Origin: Pelargonium tetragonum | Lineage: Eukaryota; Streptophyta; Magnoliopsida; Geraniales; Geraniaceae | NCBI GenBank assembly: GCA_036897445.1 | Contig: JAYMTL010000129.1 | Span: 1 to 53,497 of the forward strand | Direction of reading: 5' to 3' | DNA length: 53,497 nucleotides | Shown here: positions 1 through 10,740 of the stretch, one piece after another | How positions within the stretch are numbered: position 1 is the first letter of the stretch | Layout of the letters: the number at the start of each line of letters is the position of its first letter | Program-made: the position numbers and the translations under genes | The notes under the pieces: generated by a model | Database searches by the model: none | What the model was told of the DNA's origin: nothing | The model's input: only the letters and a program-made list of their open reading frames with translations

Positions 1-900
1 TTAAGAAAAAGTCAAACAAATTCAAAATGAAGAAGTAAATCAAAAGAATCCAGGTCTAGGTAAGAAGAAGAAACAAAAGAAAAAGAAAAGTGGGTATCAT
101 AGTGTATCTATACACAAGCAAAATACTAATACTACGCATTACCTCGCTAGGCGCTCCAGTCGGGAGTAGAGAGACTATAATTTACCTCAAATAAAAAATA
201 AGACACTATAATAAATAATAACTACTAATACATATCTAACTGAGTAATATATACTTATTAACTATCTATAAGTAAGTAATACAAAAAACTATAGAATACA
301 ATAAGACACATAATACATTAACTAGCTACAAAATAAAGACAGGTAACCTTAACAACAATAAGACAAATAAGACAGGCTGCACTAAGAACTAAGACCATAG
401 CAACAGGGGAGCAGGCAAGCTCCTTTCCTAACAAGTAAACAAAAAAATAGGTATGACACGGAATAAAAATCTCCTAGCTCTAGCTAATAAAAACAAGTAA
501 CAAATCTTACAAATCTTAAAGCAAGGGCAATATTAAAACAAAGGTAAAGCCAAGAACAAAGAGGTCAGCAGAAAGCAAAGCAACAAGGAAAGATAAACCC
601 GCTAAGTTTCCACACTTCTAGTCTCTAGCGATAAACCCAAAGTACACTGAGTAATATAGCTTAGTTAGAACTACTATATAACTAAAAGTATAAGGCTATA
701 GAATCTAAATAAGTAAGTACAGGGAATACAGGTAAAATAGCTACGATACAGATACAGAATCCAGGGAATACCAGGAAAGCTCTTACAACACTAAATCTAA
801 TACAGAGTTTCCTACAAGCTATAGCTCATAAAACAACAAGGCAAGTAAAACAAAGAAAAAGCAATAGAAAAAGCAAGCGGAAAACACATTAAATATTGAC
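1..900 (-). other. A-rich block, inverted copy of the T-rich block texture
   Basis: No gene is visible. The plus strand is rich in A with phrases such as aataagaca, gtaagtaatac and actatagaatac. On the minus strand it reads as the same T-rich texture found elsewhere: gcagcctgtcttatt, tgtattctatag, and gaggtaatgcg near 140-160, which looks like a decayed copy of the AGGTAATGyAATTAA element. The first 100 bases are almost pure purine. The G-run/C-run hairpin motif is rare here. I read it as one of the dispersed blocks in reverse orientation; the function is unknown. Confidence 0.5.
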
Positions 901-982
901 TCAGAGGGTCCCTTTGGTAAAAACCTACCCTGGAAAAAGGGGAAAGAATTTGTAGTAACTTTAGCTTTATTCACATTCATCC

Positions 983-998
983 TTAATTACATTACCTT
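983..998 (-). repeat. Conserved element AGGTAATGyAATTAA, copy 1
   Basis: On the minus strand this reads AAGGTAATGTAATTAA. It is one of at least nine copies in the window that agree over 14-15 bases, far too long for chance in 53 kb. It faces the forward copy at 1293-1310, so the pair could form a long stem with a loop of about 300 bases. The function is unknown; an RNA-processing, recombination or promoter site are all possible. Confidence 0.8.
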
Positions 999-1253
999 TA
1001 GCCATTTTTATAAAAGTCTTTACCTATGTTATGAAAAAAGTTATAAACAGTGATACTTAATAGGGTTATAGAATCTTTTATCCTAGGTTTGCGTTACCCA
1101 CTTGCGAAACTCCTAGGAATTCCTTTTGAAACTGACAAGGACTTTCCTCACTTGTTACACTAGACCAAGTAAAGAAGAAACCTTTTAAAATCTCCTGCTT
1201 TAGCCTAACTACTTTACAATATTGGAAACAGAAAGCAAATAAGATGCTTACAC

Positions 1254-1309
1254 TTAATTACATTCAACTAAAGAATTTCTTGTAAAAGATAAGGAGGTAA
1301 TGTAATTAA
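1254..1309 (+). repeat. Hairpin built on the conserved element
   Basis: TTAATTACATT at 1254-1264 is the exact reverse complement of AATGTAATTAA at 1299-1309, giving an 11-bp stem with a 34-base loop. The 3' arm is the end of the forward conserved element at 1293-1310. A partial inverted copy next to the element is also seen near 7100-7240, so local pairing may be part of what the element does. Confidence 0.6.
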
Positions 1310-1310
1310 T
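1293..1310 (+). repeat. Conserved element AGGTAATGyAATTAA, copy 2
   Basis: Reads GGAGGTAATGTAATTAAT, identical over all 18 bases to the copy at 3722-3739. It lies in the motif-dense background rather than in a T-rich block. After the shared core the two copies diverge, so the conserved unit is short and sharply bounded on the 3' side. Confidence 0.8.
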
Positions 1311-3299
1311 AGAACAATGCCAATCTTTATATATCCAGATGTTTATCCGCTATTTGGCTATTAAGGAGCCCCCTACTTTTCACACATTCTTTTAGCAGGG
1401 GTTCTCCTACATTTTTCTTTGAGTTGCTTACCCTTTTTTAGAGAGAATGAAATTAATAAATAAGGAATACAGCTTAACAACATAGGCCTCCTTCTAATCC
1501 ATATCTAGGGCTAAACTCCTCTGTACGGATTTCTGATAAGGCAGAAGCAAGAGTCAAAATAGGCCTTAAAGAAAGGAGTACAAACCACTATCTAGACTAT
1601 CTGGTTATGCAATATTATCTAGAATTTTCTAGAACTGCCCCATATCCAATAGCCTAACCCCGTATTGGGTTTTCTATGCTCCTCCTGAAATTCCAAAAAA
1701 GGGGAAAACCCTCTTCTTGTTTATTTTATAGAGGGATCCCTACTTATACTTACTAAGGAGCGCCTACTTGGTCTTGTTTTAAATGTTGACTGCCTGGCCC
1801 ATATAAAAAAAGAAAAAGGTGCGTATGGATAGCCTGTGGTCGTGAGAAGCATAAAAGACTCCCCTTGTAAATAATAGGATTCTCGAGGGTAAGACTTTAG
1901 AAGACACTTTTAGAGGATTTATTACGTCAAATTAAGGAAAGTCTCTTTAATATCTATTTAATCTAATAGAAATAGATAAAAAAAGCGAGCGCTTTAATAA
2001 CGAATTTCTCAAAAGAATAAAAAAGAATCTTACTTTTGTATATAACTGAATCCGCGTAAGTGCCTTCTTTGCCCTACATTCGTAAAATAAATGGGTAAAG
2101 CATAGGCTTATAATTTCAAGTCAAGAAAGAGGAAGCCCGGGAAGTATAAAGTCATAGTTTCAAACACCCTATCCGGATACTTATCTTAAAGTAACAGGGT
2201 AAGTCTAAAGTTTGGACTATACAAGCGAAAGAATTTTTCTATAATCACATATTTGGGAGTTCCTACTTGAGAGTGTAGGATACCCTTACTTTCTATTTTC
2301 TTTCTTTATGTAAGTGATTCCGATTAATGGCAAAAGTTAAGGCAATCCCTTCGGCGTTCCTTTTCCGGTTTTATCAAGACCTCTCCTTGTTAATAAAAAA
2401 AGCTAGTTTTTACTGGGAGACTTTTGAGACAATTCTCTATAAGTTTAAATCTAAAAAAGTAGAATTTGAATTTGGGAGCACTCCCTGGGTTGTATTAAAA
2501 CTAATAGGTTTATATAAGACTTAGGGATCTTTCAAGTTCGTATATCTTAAAGGAGCTCCCTTATTTGAACAGTTATAGAGTGATTTTCTAACGAGACACT
2601 AGAGTCTAAGCTAGAACAATCCCAAAATTCTTTCTATATTGTTTTGCATTCCGATCTGCTCTTTAGTGCTAAGCTGTTTGACCCATAAAATTTTTACACA
2701 AAGCCCCTTAATTCTATTTCAAGCAATTAGCTGAGAGATTCTTCGCAGCGTTTCCCTATCTATCAATACAAGAAATTGCAAGTTTATTCAGCAGGGACAC
2801 TGAGTTAAGAATCCGGAGTCTCCGCCTTTAATTTGTTAACGCGTACCTTTACGCCGGCTTAGTTTAGATTTAGATACAGAATCCCTTAATGCTTGTTGAG
2901 TTGTGTATTTGCATCCTCAGAAGTTTTTAGGTTTCAGGCCAATTCTAGGAAATAGGACAAAGGTTTTTATCATTTTCCTTTATTAAATTTAAAGGACTCA
3001 AAACCCTGGAAATGCAGATTAGGAATTTATACCCATGCGGAGAAGTTAAAGCTAAACTTCTTCCATACTTTTCTCGGCTATCTAGCGAGAATTTGAAAGT
3101 TGAAATAGCTTATATAAATTCATTTGAAAGACACCCTTTTCAATATGCATTCTTCTAAGTATTATCTAAGCGATTTGGTAGGTCGTTTAGAGAGAGTGAA
3201 ATAGGTTAGCAGAATTCTTAATTGTCTACTTTGGAAGTACGTAAGAAGGCTTCTATTAGTTTCTTTTTTATTCAAGTTGTCATTCCCCGAAGTCTCATG

Positions 3300-3309
3300 G
3301 GTTCAAATC
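3300..3309 (+). other. tRNA T-loop-like sequence GGTTCAAATC
   Basis: Exact match to the B-box/T-loop consensus GGTTCRANTC, in the context catGGGTTCAAATCCCtaag. The central GGG/CCC can pair, but the outer two T-stem pairs do not form. I see no D-arm or acceptor stem at the right distance upstream. It is one of seven exact matches in the window; alone it is not a gene. Confidence 0.3.
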
Positions 3310-3721
3310 CCTAAGCTAGTTAGCCGATCCCTACTTATGAGACCGTTCCCTTTTTACCCTATTATACTTGAAAGACTTAAGCAAAAGGCTTTTTTCTTCT
3401 TTTTTCTTAAAAAAAAAGCGCATTTCCGCATAGCATACCAGATTCCTAAACTTTCTTATTCTGCTGTATCTTGATAGCTGCCCTAGTTGCTGTCTTACTC
3501 TTCTTCTTGTTATGGAGCTTAGCTTTATCTCCTATCATATAGGGTAGTCTCCTGTTAGGGATAGCGAGTCTTTCTATAGAGATAGTTAATAGAAAGAAAG
3601 TCTTAATTGTTATTGTATAAGACTTCTAGTCTTAAGAGAGATTCCTCTTTCTTTAGTTATTGGACATGGGAGGATTCTAACTTAGTAAGTTTTATTATAT
3701 ACGACTCTTCTGCAGCAGCGC

Positions 3722-3739
3722 GGAGGTAATGTAATTAAT
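3722..3739 (+). repeat. Conserved element AGGTAATGyAATTAA, copy 3
   Basis: GGAGGTAATGTAATTAAT, an 18-base exact match to the copy at 1293. It sits near the 5' part of the T-rich block. The preceding bases gcgCGG resemble the CCGG found a few bases before the element on the minus strand at 38005 and 44318, so the conserved unit may extend upstream. Confidence 0.8.
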
Positions 3740-4126
3740 GTATAGTACATAGATAGAACAGGATAACACATCCACCAAATTTGCTTTATGAGCTCCTTAT
3801 TTCATTTCTTTCTTACTCTTTGTTTGTTAATGACTTATACTTGACTTACTTGCTTCTTAATGTTAGTGTGACTTACTATGTATGCTTATGGGTTATATGT
3901 CCTAGCTGTCCTTCTTACAGGAGCTAGTGTCTTTGTGTTCTTATTGTTGCCTAGATTGCTTATTGATTGCAGCTAAGGTATTCCTCTTATAGTTATAAGT
4001 TAATAAGTATATGCTACTTAGTTTAATTAGATTAGATATTATTAAAAGGGTATTACTTGTTCTAGTACTTTGTTATTGTTTACTGTAATAAAACGAGGAG
4101 GGAATGATTAATGCAAAAAAGTTTAT

Positions 4127-4154
4127 TGAATATACCTACTTACACTGGAATACC
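4127..4154 (+). repeat. Dispersed direct repeat shared with 39362
   Basis: TGAATATACCTACTTACACT (4127-4146) is identical to 39362-39381, and the next eight bases match at six positions (GGAATACC against AGAAAACC). Both copies lie at the downstream side of a T-rich block. An exact 20-base match 35 kb away cannot be chance here and shows that the blocks share ancestry. Confidence 0.85.
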
Positions 4155-4306
4155 AATTGACTTTGACGGGTTCTCTTGAACCTGCGGTTTCCGTGTCTTA
4201 TTAGTCGGTTTGTATACTAGGAGACCCCTCTTAGTAGGGTTGGAAGTAGGGGTAGCTTGCGGGGTTAGACCCTTTATTATTCCTTAGCTTTTGTTGCCTA
4301 GACTTA

Positions 4307-4324
4307 CTTAACTGTATTCTTATT
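4307..4324 (+). repeat. Dispersed direct repeat shared with 6910
   Basis: CTTAACTGTATTCTTATT is identical to 6910-6927. Both copies sit in T-rich blocks. Confidence 0.75.
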
Positions 4325-4350
4325 GTATTTTATTGTATTTAGTTTAGTAG

Positions 4351-4360
4351 TATATATATA
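4351..4360. repeat. TA microsatellite
   Basis: Short (TA)n run inside the T-rich block. Similar runs occur at 4976-4988, 38651-38660 and 47828-47842. Confidence 0.8.
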
Positions 4361-4975
4361 TTAGTAATTTGTAGGTCTTTTTTTTTAGTTTATAGCATAG
4401 AGAGTGAAGTTCTATCTTGTAGTCTAAGGTATATCCCCCTTGCTTTTATGGGTAATGGGGGAACTTAATAGGATCGAGAAGAAGTCTATGTTACCAACTG
4501 ACACTAAAATAGGTTCGTTTTCATTGTATTCTAGATAAGGGATACACTATACACAACAGCTTCTTAACTGACTTCTTGACTTTTGTAGCTAACCTCTTAA
4601 CATTCCTTACCTTTTCTTATAAGCTGCAAAACTTGATATCTTAGTAGTATCTTAATGAGCTTTTTCTTCTTTTCTTATGGGCTATACCTGTTTGGTAAGG
4701 AGGATAGCCTCTTGTAGCCTATTGTAACCAAGGGATTCCCTAGAGTTAAAAACCCTTGTTCTAATAGTGTTCGTTTAATTATAGAACTGCTAACTCAGAT
4801 ATCGATAATCTAAATAGACCCCTACTTTTCCTCATTTCTTTACTTTACCGCCTCTCATATTAGTAAACCGGAAACCCTTCTAGCTTGAGAATAGGACACC
4901 AGCATACTTCTTTGTTATGTTGAAGCTTGAAAGAGTCTATTATCAGTAGTAGAACTAATACCGGATATAGCTTAA

Positions 4976-4988
4976 ATATATATATATA
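4976..4988. repeat. AT microsatellite
   Basis: Alternating AT run of about 13 bases. Confidence 0.8.
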
Positions 4989-5062
4989 CCGTTGTAGTAC
5001 TGGATACTTGTAAGTCTTGTATTACAAAAAAAAAAGTTGATAAAATTCCAGAATCAGATTGC

Positions 5063-5078
5063 AGCCCTCGTTAGGGCT
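5063..5078. repeat. Perfect short hairpin AGCCCT/AGGGCT
   Basis: A 6-bp perfect stem with the loop CGTT. It is a C-first version of the window-wide hairpin family (C-run before G-run). It directly precedes the coding-like open frame at 5075-5218. Confidence 0.6.
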
Positions 5079-5218
5079 CTCCTTTTATTATACGACGTGA
5101 GTATGATTATGCTTATCGTTTAGGGTCTAGTCTGGATCAATTTTTAGACGCACCGATCCAAGAAATTCCATTAAAATATTTAGAACAACGCTTTAGTATT
5201 AATAAAGGGATTCTCTAG
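5075..5218 (+). other. Short open frame with coding-like codon bias, unidentified
   Basis: A 47-residue frame between two stops. It has no ATG at its start and contains the string REYDYAYRLG followed by SSLDQFLDAPIQEIP. In the central 37 codons, G+C by codon position counts to roughly 51%, 32% and 19%, the falling pattern expected of real coding sequence in A+T-rich DNA; the other small frames I checked are flat. It is bounded upstream by the hairpin at 5063 and downstream by a motif copy (aaagggattctc). I cannot assign it to a family. It could be a coding remnant, or simply the best of many chance frames. Confidence 0.2.
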
Positions 5219-6909
5219 AAACTCGTATATAGGTACACCGAAACTACTTTACTGCCTTTATATCTTTATATCAATATCAAAGAAAGGACTCCGGGAGTGT
5301 TTGCCAAGGTTTCGGCCTGTCACTAAACGGTTAGCAGCTCCTATGGCCTGCAGTTACATGCTTCTCTAGTTAGGAATTTAAGTAGATTCTGTGATATATA
5401 GGGGTCCATATATTCAAATTTACTGACTAGAAAATCCCTTTTTCCTATTTATAAATTTTCATTCAACGAGGGCCACTTTTTTAAGAGGTAAAGTCCTACA
5501 AGAGCTCCCTCTTTAATGTTGGTTAAGGTTTTTTCAGTTAAAGTAACAAGTCTTTTTTAATTGCTATACCCAAAAAAGCTAAAGTTTTAAGTCGAATCTG
5601 CCCCAGTTTTTATAATCCAAAAATTCAAAATATTGGATACCTATACTTTTCAAAAGTCTATACCTGTTTTAAATCCTCAACCGCTGGGTTAAGACTTTTG
5701 CAAGGAGATTGCTGCTTAGTCCAAATAGGACTATACTGCAACATTTGTAAACCCGCTAAAAGCTCTAATACTAGAAGTTGTAGCACGTTGGGATTCCTAG
5801 GGATGGCGCATAGTTATAAGCAGGTTTCAATCTTAGTTGTATTTCGATAAAATGTAGTCTGCCGAAGTTGTGAGATTTGAGTCAAATTATGTCCCTTACT
5901 TTTCCTCAGAATGACCCACTTCAAGCTTACTTTCATACTCCTCGTACCTAGACCTTTCTTAGCAGCACTTTAAAATAAGGAGGACTCCCAACTTCTTAGC
6001 TTATCTTCAGGTCAGACCCTTGAACTTAAAAAAAAAGACTACCCTACTTACAGTTACCCGGCCCTATATCTATAACCTAACCAGATACTCCTAGCAATTG
6101 CTTTTGAAATCTTGAAGGCCTTTTCCAGAATATAAAAAAAGAAACACAAGAGTATTCCCCAGGGCTTTCTACTTCTTTATTGACTTGGGGCACTAAAGCT
6201 AACAGCACACGTAGAAACAAATTCCTTATTGTTAAACCTTTTGCTAATTTACCTAATAGGAAAGATAACTCTGTTAATTGCTTTAGTAAAAGCAAGATAA
6301 GGCAGAAGAAAGATTGTTATTTCCGTATACTCGGAAGCTACTTTACGCACTAGTGAAGGAGGGTCCTAGGTGGATTGCATTAAAGTATATCCCTTACTTA
6401 GTAGGGCTGAGGATAGATATTTGTAGAGAGGTTTACTGAAGGGGACCTGGGGAGGTAGGAAGTATACTAGATGGTACATTCTTACACTATAGGAACAGTA
6501 ACAACTCTTACTAACTTTGTTGACCTTGACTTACTTTTTATTCTTATGATTTACTTCTTCTTACTGCAGCTAAACTCTTAATTATATATAGAATCTCCCT
6601 TTTTATTGTAAGGAAGTATAGAAACTTGCTAGTAGAAAGTAGAATCTTAGGAAATTTCTTAGAGAGTCTTTTTTAGTTATAGTTAGATATGTTATTAGAT
6701 TGTATAATAGATTTTTTTTAAGTTTAAGGGACTCTTCTTGTATTGGACTACTATATAGAGGATAATCCCTTAGAGGGTTTAGAGATCTTCCGGACTGTAG
6801 CGAAGCGGAGGAAAGGTCTTGTATGCTTGTGTATTGAGTATACTGACTTACATTATATTATGACAGCCAACTTCTTAGACTTCTTTTTTCCCCCTGTTTC
6901 TATCCCTTT

Positions 6910-6927
6910 CTTAACTGTATTCTTATT
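6910..6927 (+). repeat. Dispersed direct repeat shared with 4307
   Basis: CTTAACTGTATTCTTATT is identical to 4307-4324. Confidence 0.75.
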
Positions 6928-7230
6928 TGTAATACCCGTTCTTATCTTCGATACCTCTCTTGCCCTCAGTCCATAACTCCATCTTATTCAAAATGAGAAT
7001 CACCTGCATTTTTGAGCTACAGTCCTTGTATTCCCTGAAAAAAGTTTTGTAGTTACTGCCTAGCGCCCACCTATTATTAACTACTATTATCTAGTTTATA
7101 TGTAATTAATCAATGTATTGTTATAGAATGTTATAGGAGTCTTAGGAAGTTCTATTCTTTTTTGTACTAGTATTCCTAGAGTTATTCTAGTTAGTCTTGT
7201 ATTCTACTAGTGTCTATTGTCCTAGCGTTG

Positions 7231-7246
7231 TTAATTGCATTACCTC
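7231..7246 (-). repeat. Conserved element AGGTAATGyAATTAA, copy 4
   Basis: On the minus strand this reads GAGGTAATGCAATTAA. This is the GC form of the element; all forward copies carry GT at that position. A partial inverted partner, ATGTAATTAA, lies at 7100-7109 and can pair with it with one G-T wobble. Confidence 0.8.
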
Positions 7247-9311
7247 TTGTTCTTTGTTCTTATCATTAACAGAGGGTGCAAACCTTATAAGCCAAACTTC
7301 TCTTCATAAATAAAGAATAAATAGGACTTTTCTAAATCTGATTAAAAAGGGACTTCTAACTCGCTACGCATAATGTTCTCTAACAACTAAAAAGACAAAA
7401 TTCTAGGACCTTTTTCCCTTGTTTACTCTAACTTTCTTACTTAGATTTTAGTTACTTTTTTATATAATAAGCCGCTTTTTCTTTATGTATGCTTACTGTA
7501 ACTCACTGTATTTACAAAGCTTGGTGTTAACTTTTAGGATACTCCACTTAGAGATAGCTAGCTAGGTATACGTCCCTTACTCCCCGCTCTTTTGCTTTGA
7601 TATAGCATTTGCCCGGCTTACTCCTCTTATTAATCTTATTAAGTTACACAAATTCATCTTGTCAAGAAGTTTTAGTCTGCTAAAGGTATGAAATCCTTTT
7701 CGAAGTCGGTAAAATTAAGCTTATTCAGGTTTGCTGAAAGTGAAGAACTACGGGTACGTTTCAAGTTTAAAGCTTGCAGTTGGGCGGGAAGTAGATAAGT
7801 TTTTTCTTAAAATTAAGGAGCCCCCAGAGAAGAAAGTGTATAGACTCTTAAATTAATATTGATTTTAAGATTGCAGTAACAAGAATCCTTAAATTAGTAC
7901 TTGCGGGTATAAGGGTCGACTCGTGCTTAGATAGGGATACTTTAGAATAAGTATAACTACAAGGCGCCTCTTACGTAAGTACCCCGGCAAAATCTCTCTT
8001 TCATCTATCCTCTATCGGTACTGGGATTTTGTCTATACCTATCGTAACTTGTTAAAACGGGCCCTTATTTTCTCTAACTGTTAAAAAAATGAAAGTAGGC
8101 ACAAGTAAACGCACTTAATAAAAAGAGACTTCTCTTTAATTCTTAGAGCCTCCTGAGTAGCTTTATTGATTTCCTAATAGTAGACTTCTAGAAACTTCCC
8201 GGTCTAGAAAAGTAACTTACTTAAATGAAACCTTTAAAATACAACTCCATCTTAGTCTGTACCTTCTAACAGCTAAAACTTTCTTCATTCAGTACAAACT
8301 TGTAATTAAAATTTCCTTAATCAGTGAATAATCTCAAGAATTCCTAGACCAAAAGGGAATCCCCACGTTTTACCTCTTTACAAGACTCTAAAATGTTAGC
8401 CTCATAAGTAAGACAGGAAATCCTTCCTTATCTTATGCAATCCCAACTCTTCCTTCCTAGCTTTAGTCAAATTGCCCAATACGGAGACTCTTCCCCTAAA
8501 TCTGAGTTATCCTCCGGGTTTAAATATCTTATTTATTCCTTGTACCTTAGCTGAAGGTCAACTTATGGGTTAAAATGCCGGTTAGCTTTTTAGCTATAAG
8601 GGTAACCCCTAGATTCTTATAATAATTCGATAGGTATGCTTAATACGTAGCGTAGCTAAACCGGATATAATTTAGGAAGAGTCTAATGGGTTAACTGGAG
8701 CATAATCCTTAATTCTAATCGAGCGCGGATGTTCTTTACGATACAGGGTTCTCAATGGGGTGCCGGAATATGGAGCTCAAATAGATCCTTTATACAATCC
8801 TCTTTCGTAATACTAAAGTCAATGCTTTGTTAGTTGTACTTAAATAAGGGATACAACTAATAAAATAAGGATTACTCTACTTACTAAACAAGACCTGATT
8901 GACATTGACCTGGATATGCTGCTACTTCACTTGTTGAAAGTAAACAGATTTTGATTTTCTTTTATATATTGAGAGATAGTTCCCAATTTTTTACTTATAG
9001 CAGCTCTACTCTTCCCGTAGTTACAACAAGACGATAAACAAAGCCCTAAATAAAGTAACAAAAAGGGGGTAACTCTCACTTCCTTAGATCACGAAAAAAG
9101 TCTAAGCTCGAGGGTATGTATATTAAAGGGATCTGACGGGGTTCTTTAAAAACTAAATTTGCAATTTAAGGATTTTTGGGCTCTACTCCGGTTTTTAGAA
9201 TTCGCTATCTCCGTTATAAATAAAAGGATCCCTTAATGGAAGTTTGCGGTATACAGTAGTAGTTCTTTAAGCCTAGTATAACCTAAAATAGACCTGATTT
9301 GTTAGATCCTT

Positions 9312-9335
9312 AGTTCTTTCTTCAGTTCTTTCTTC
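9312..9335 (+). repeat. Tandem duplication of a 12-mer
   Basis: AGTTCTTTCTTC occurs twice head to tail. It is one of several short perfect duplications that suggest recent slippage or template switching. Confidence 0.8.
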
Positions 9336-9691
9336 TTGGAAAAGGAGACCTTTTTTTACTCTGACTCCAGGAGACTCTAATTTCGTAAAGTAGTTAGGCA
9401 TCCCTGAATTTTTAGAAAATACCTAAAGTCTTTTTGGTACGCGTTTGCTACGGAGCTCCTATACAAGAGGCATAGCTTTGCGGGTTTCCTTATGTATTAA
9501 AGCGAGTTTCTTTTAATTAATAAAAAAATCTCTTTCAAATAGGAGGGTTCCGTTATAAGTACTAGATAGAATTTGCAGGTCTTGTTACTAAAAACTCCTA
9601 ATAGAGCAGCAATTCTTGTATATTTGAATTACCCTAAAGCAAGAGTATCCTTTCCTTATGAGTTTCAGTAAAAGTTACTTCGTTATTAAGT

Positions 9692-9704
9692 AGGGGAATC
9701 CCCT
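9692..9704. repeat. Representative G-run/C-run hairpin
   Basis: AGGGG-aat-CCCCT forms a perfect 5-bp stem with a 3-base loop. The preceding AAGT and following TAGT extend the resemblance to the family consensus AGTAAGGG-n3-CCCTTACT. Confidence 0.65.
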
Positions 9705-9723
9705 TAGTAGAGTACTTATTCGC

Positions 9724-9775
9724 AAAAAAGACCCGTGACCTATTATTATAAATTATAAGCTTACCTCTACCCTTT
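9724..9775 (+). other. Possible LSU rRNA domain V scrap (2058 region)
   Basis: AAAGACCCGTGACC with tattattata downstream resembles the universally conserved AAAGACCCCGTGAACC of LSU domain V (E. coli about 2057-2090). Two single bases are missing, and further short matches (CCT, TTA, TATA, GCTT) follow in order. I see no paired flanking helices. It may be a fragmented or eroded rRNA piece. Given how many conserved strings can be searched, it is suggestive only. Confidence 0.2.
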
Positions 9776-10722
9776 CATACACACTTTTTCTTAGTTAACC
9801 TTTTGTAAATTAAGCTTATACTACTAAACTCCTTAACTAAAACGAGAATTAAAAATGGCTGTCTTATTTTTTGGTGTGTAAAAGATAAAGGTTTCGATCT
9901 CTTACTTATCGGTATAGGATTCCCGGTATTGGTTGACTAGTAGAGGACTATCCTCCCAAATTAGAGTACTTCTTTCTCAGCGGGTAAAATTCCCCCGTAA
10001 GAAGCAAGGCCTAAAGCCCTCCTTACTAGGAACCCGCATAGCGCGTAGATGGAAAAGTCTGAAAGCTCATGCCGCTGTTCCTAGTTTATGCATTTAGAAA
10101 ACCCGTACTTTACTTTGCTGCTCAATTCCCTATTAGGAGACCCTGGCGGCTGTCTAACATATAAATTTGTAGACTTCTTGGATAAGAGATAAAAAGATGA
10201 GATTGCTCGTGAAAATGACACCTTGCAAGTTCATTTTTCCAAGAAACTTGAATCTACTAGGGTGCGGGTTAAAGATTAGTACAACAAAGAGGAAGATAGG
10301 GTACTCGTCTCCGGCTTGTCGTGTCTAATATTTAGGATATTGCAAATATGTAATATTAGGGATCCCCCCTTTAATTTAGTATTTAGGGTTTCTTCACAGG
10401 GTTCGGTCAATGCAGTAATATGAACAAAAAGCCCTAACACTACCCCATTTCCTAATAAAGTACGTGGCTCTTTCTTATTTTTACGAAAGCTATCAAGACT
10501 GGAGAAAACTACCTATGAAAATTTTTTAGCTTCGTTATATCTTATAATAAATATAATAGTGTTTTCTTCTTGTGTACACAAAGTCCCATAATCCACATTA
10601 ACTTTGCCCTGTTTAAAAACTAGATTTAATCGGGCGCAACAGTAGTCTATTTTTTCGTTATGTATCCGCTAAAACCTTTCCTTATAGAAAATGTGCCGCT
10701 ATTTCGTTATTTTTTCAGAGCA

Positions 10723-10740
10723 GTAAGATTTGAATCGTAC
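10723..10740 (-). other. tRNA T-arm-like hairpin
   Basis: On the minus strand, GTACGATTCAAATCTTAC forms a stem broken by one C-T mismatch around a TTCAAAT loop, but with one base too many for a canonical T-arm. No D-arm is seen at the right place. Confidence 0.2.

Larger units (their letters stand above)
900..3480. other. Non-coding, hairpin-motif-dense stretch
   Basis: No gene is supported. The stretch holds many degenerate copies of the G-run/C-run motif, for example ggagccccctactttt near 1374, gagggatccctactta near 1731, ggagcgcctacttgg near 1768, gggagttcctacttgag near 2256 and ggagctcccttattt near 2552. A 65-codon frame at 2327-2524 has no codon-position bias in G+C and no family resemblance, and it contains one of these motifs, so I do not call it a gene. 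Two conserved elements lie at 983 and 1293. Confidence 0.6.
3480..4500 (+). other. T-rich block with dispersed-repeat phrases
   Basis: No gene. The plus strand is strongly T-rich and reads as repeated phrases: ttgcctagattgcttattg near 3949, gttgcctagacttactta near 4293 and tattgtattttattgtatt near 4321. The block carries the conserved element at 3722, a 20-base repeat at 4127 shared with 39362, and an 18-base repeat at 4307 shared with 6910. Typical G-run/C-run hairpins are few. The block looks like a separate class of DNA inserted in the background and later eroded. Confidence 0.55.
4500..6480. other. Non-coding stretch with hairpins and one coding-like fragment
   Basis: No complete gene. 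The first 200 bases are T-rich. The rest carries the degenerate G-run/C-run motif, for example near 5965 and 6386. A perfect AGCCCT-cgtt-AGGGCT hairpin at 5063-5078 is followed by a 48-codon open frame (5075-5218), listed separately. A 72-codon frame on the minus strand at 6077-6295 has no family resemblance. Confidence 0.5.
6480..7260 (+). other. T-rich block
   Basis: The T-rich texture again: cttcttactgcagct near 6560, cttaactgtattcttatt at 6910 and tattctactagtgtctattg near 7200, with a reverse copy of the conserved element at 7231. A 77-codon frame at 6743-6976 translates to a hydrophobic C-terminal half (ffFPPVSIPFLTVFLFVIP), but this follows from the T-rich composition. I see no conserved family, so it is left out as a gene. 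Confidence 0.5.

Noticed and set aside
2327-2524. 65-codon frame starting with ATG.
   Set aside because: Equal G+C at codon positions 1 and 3, no family resemblance, and it contains a hairpin motif.
6743-6976. 77-codon frame with a hydrophobic C-terminal half, possibly a small membrane protein.
   Set aside because: Hydrophobicity follows from the T-rich block; no conserved family or plausible start context.
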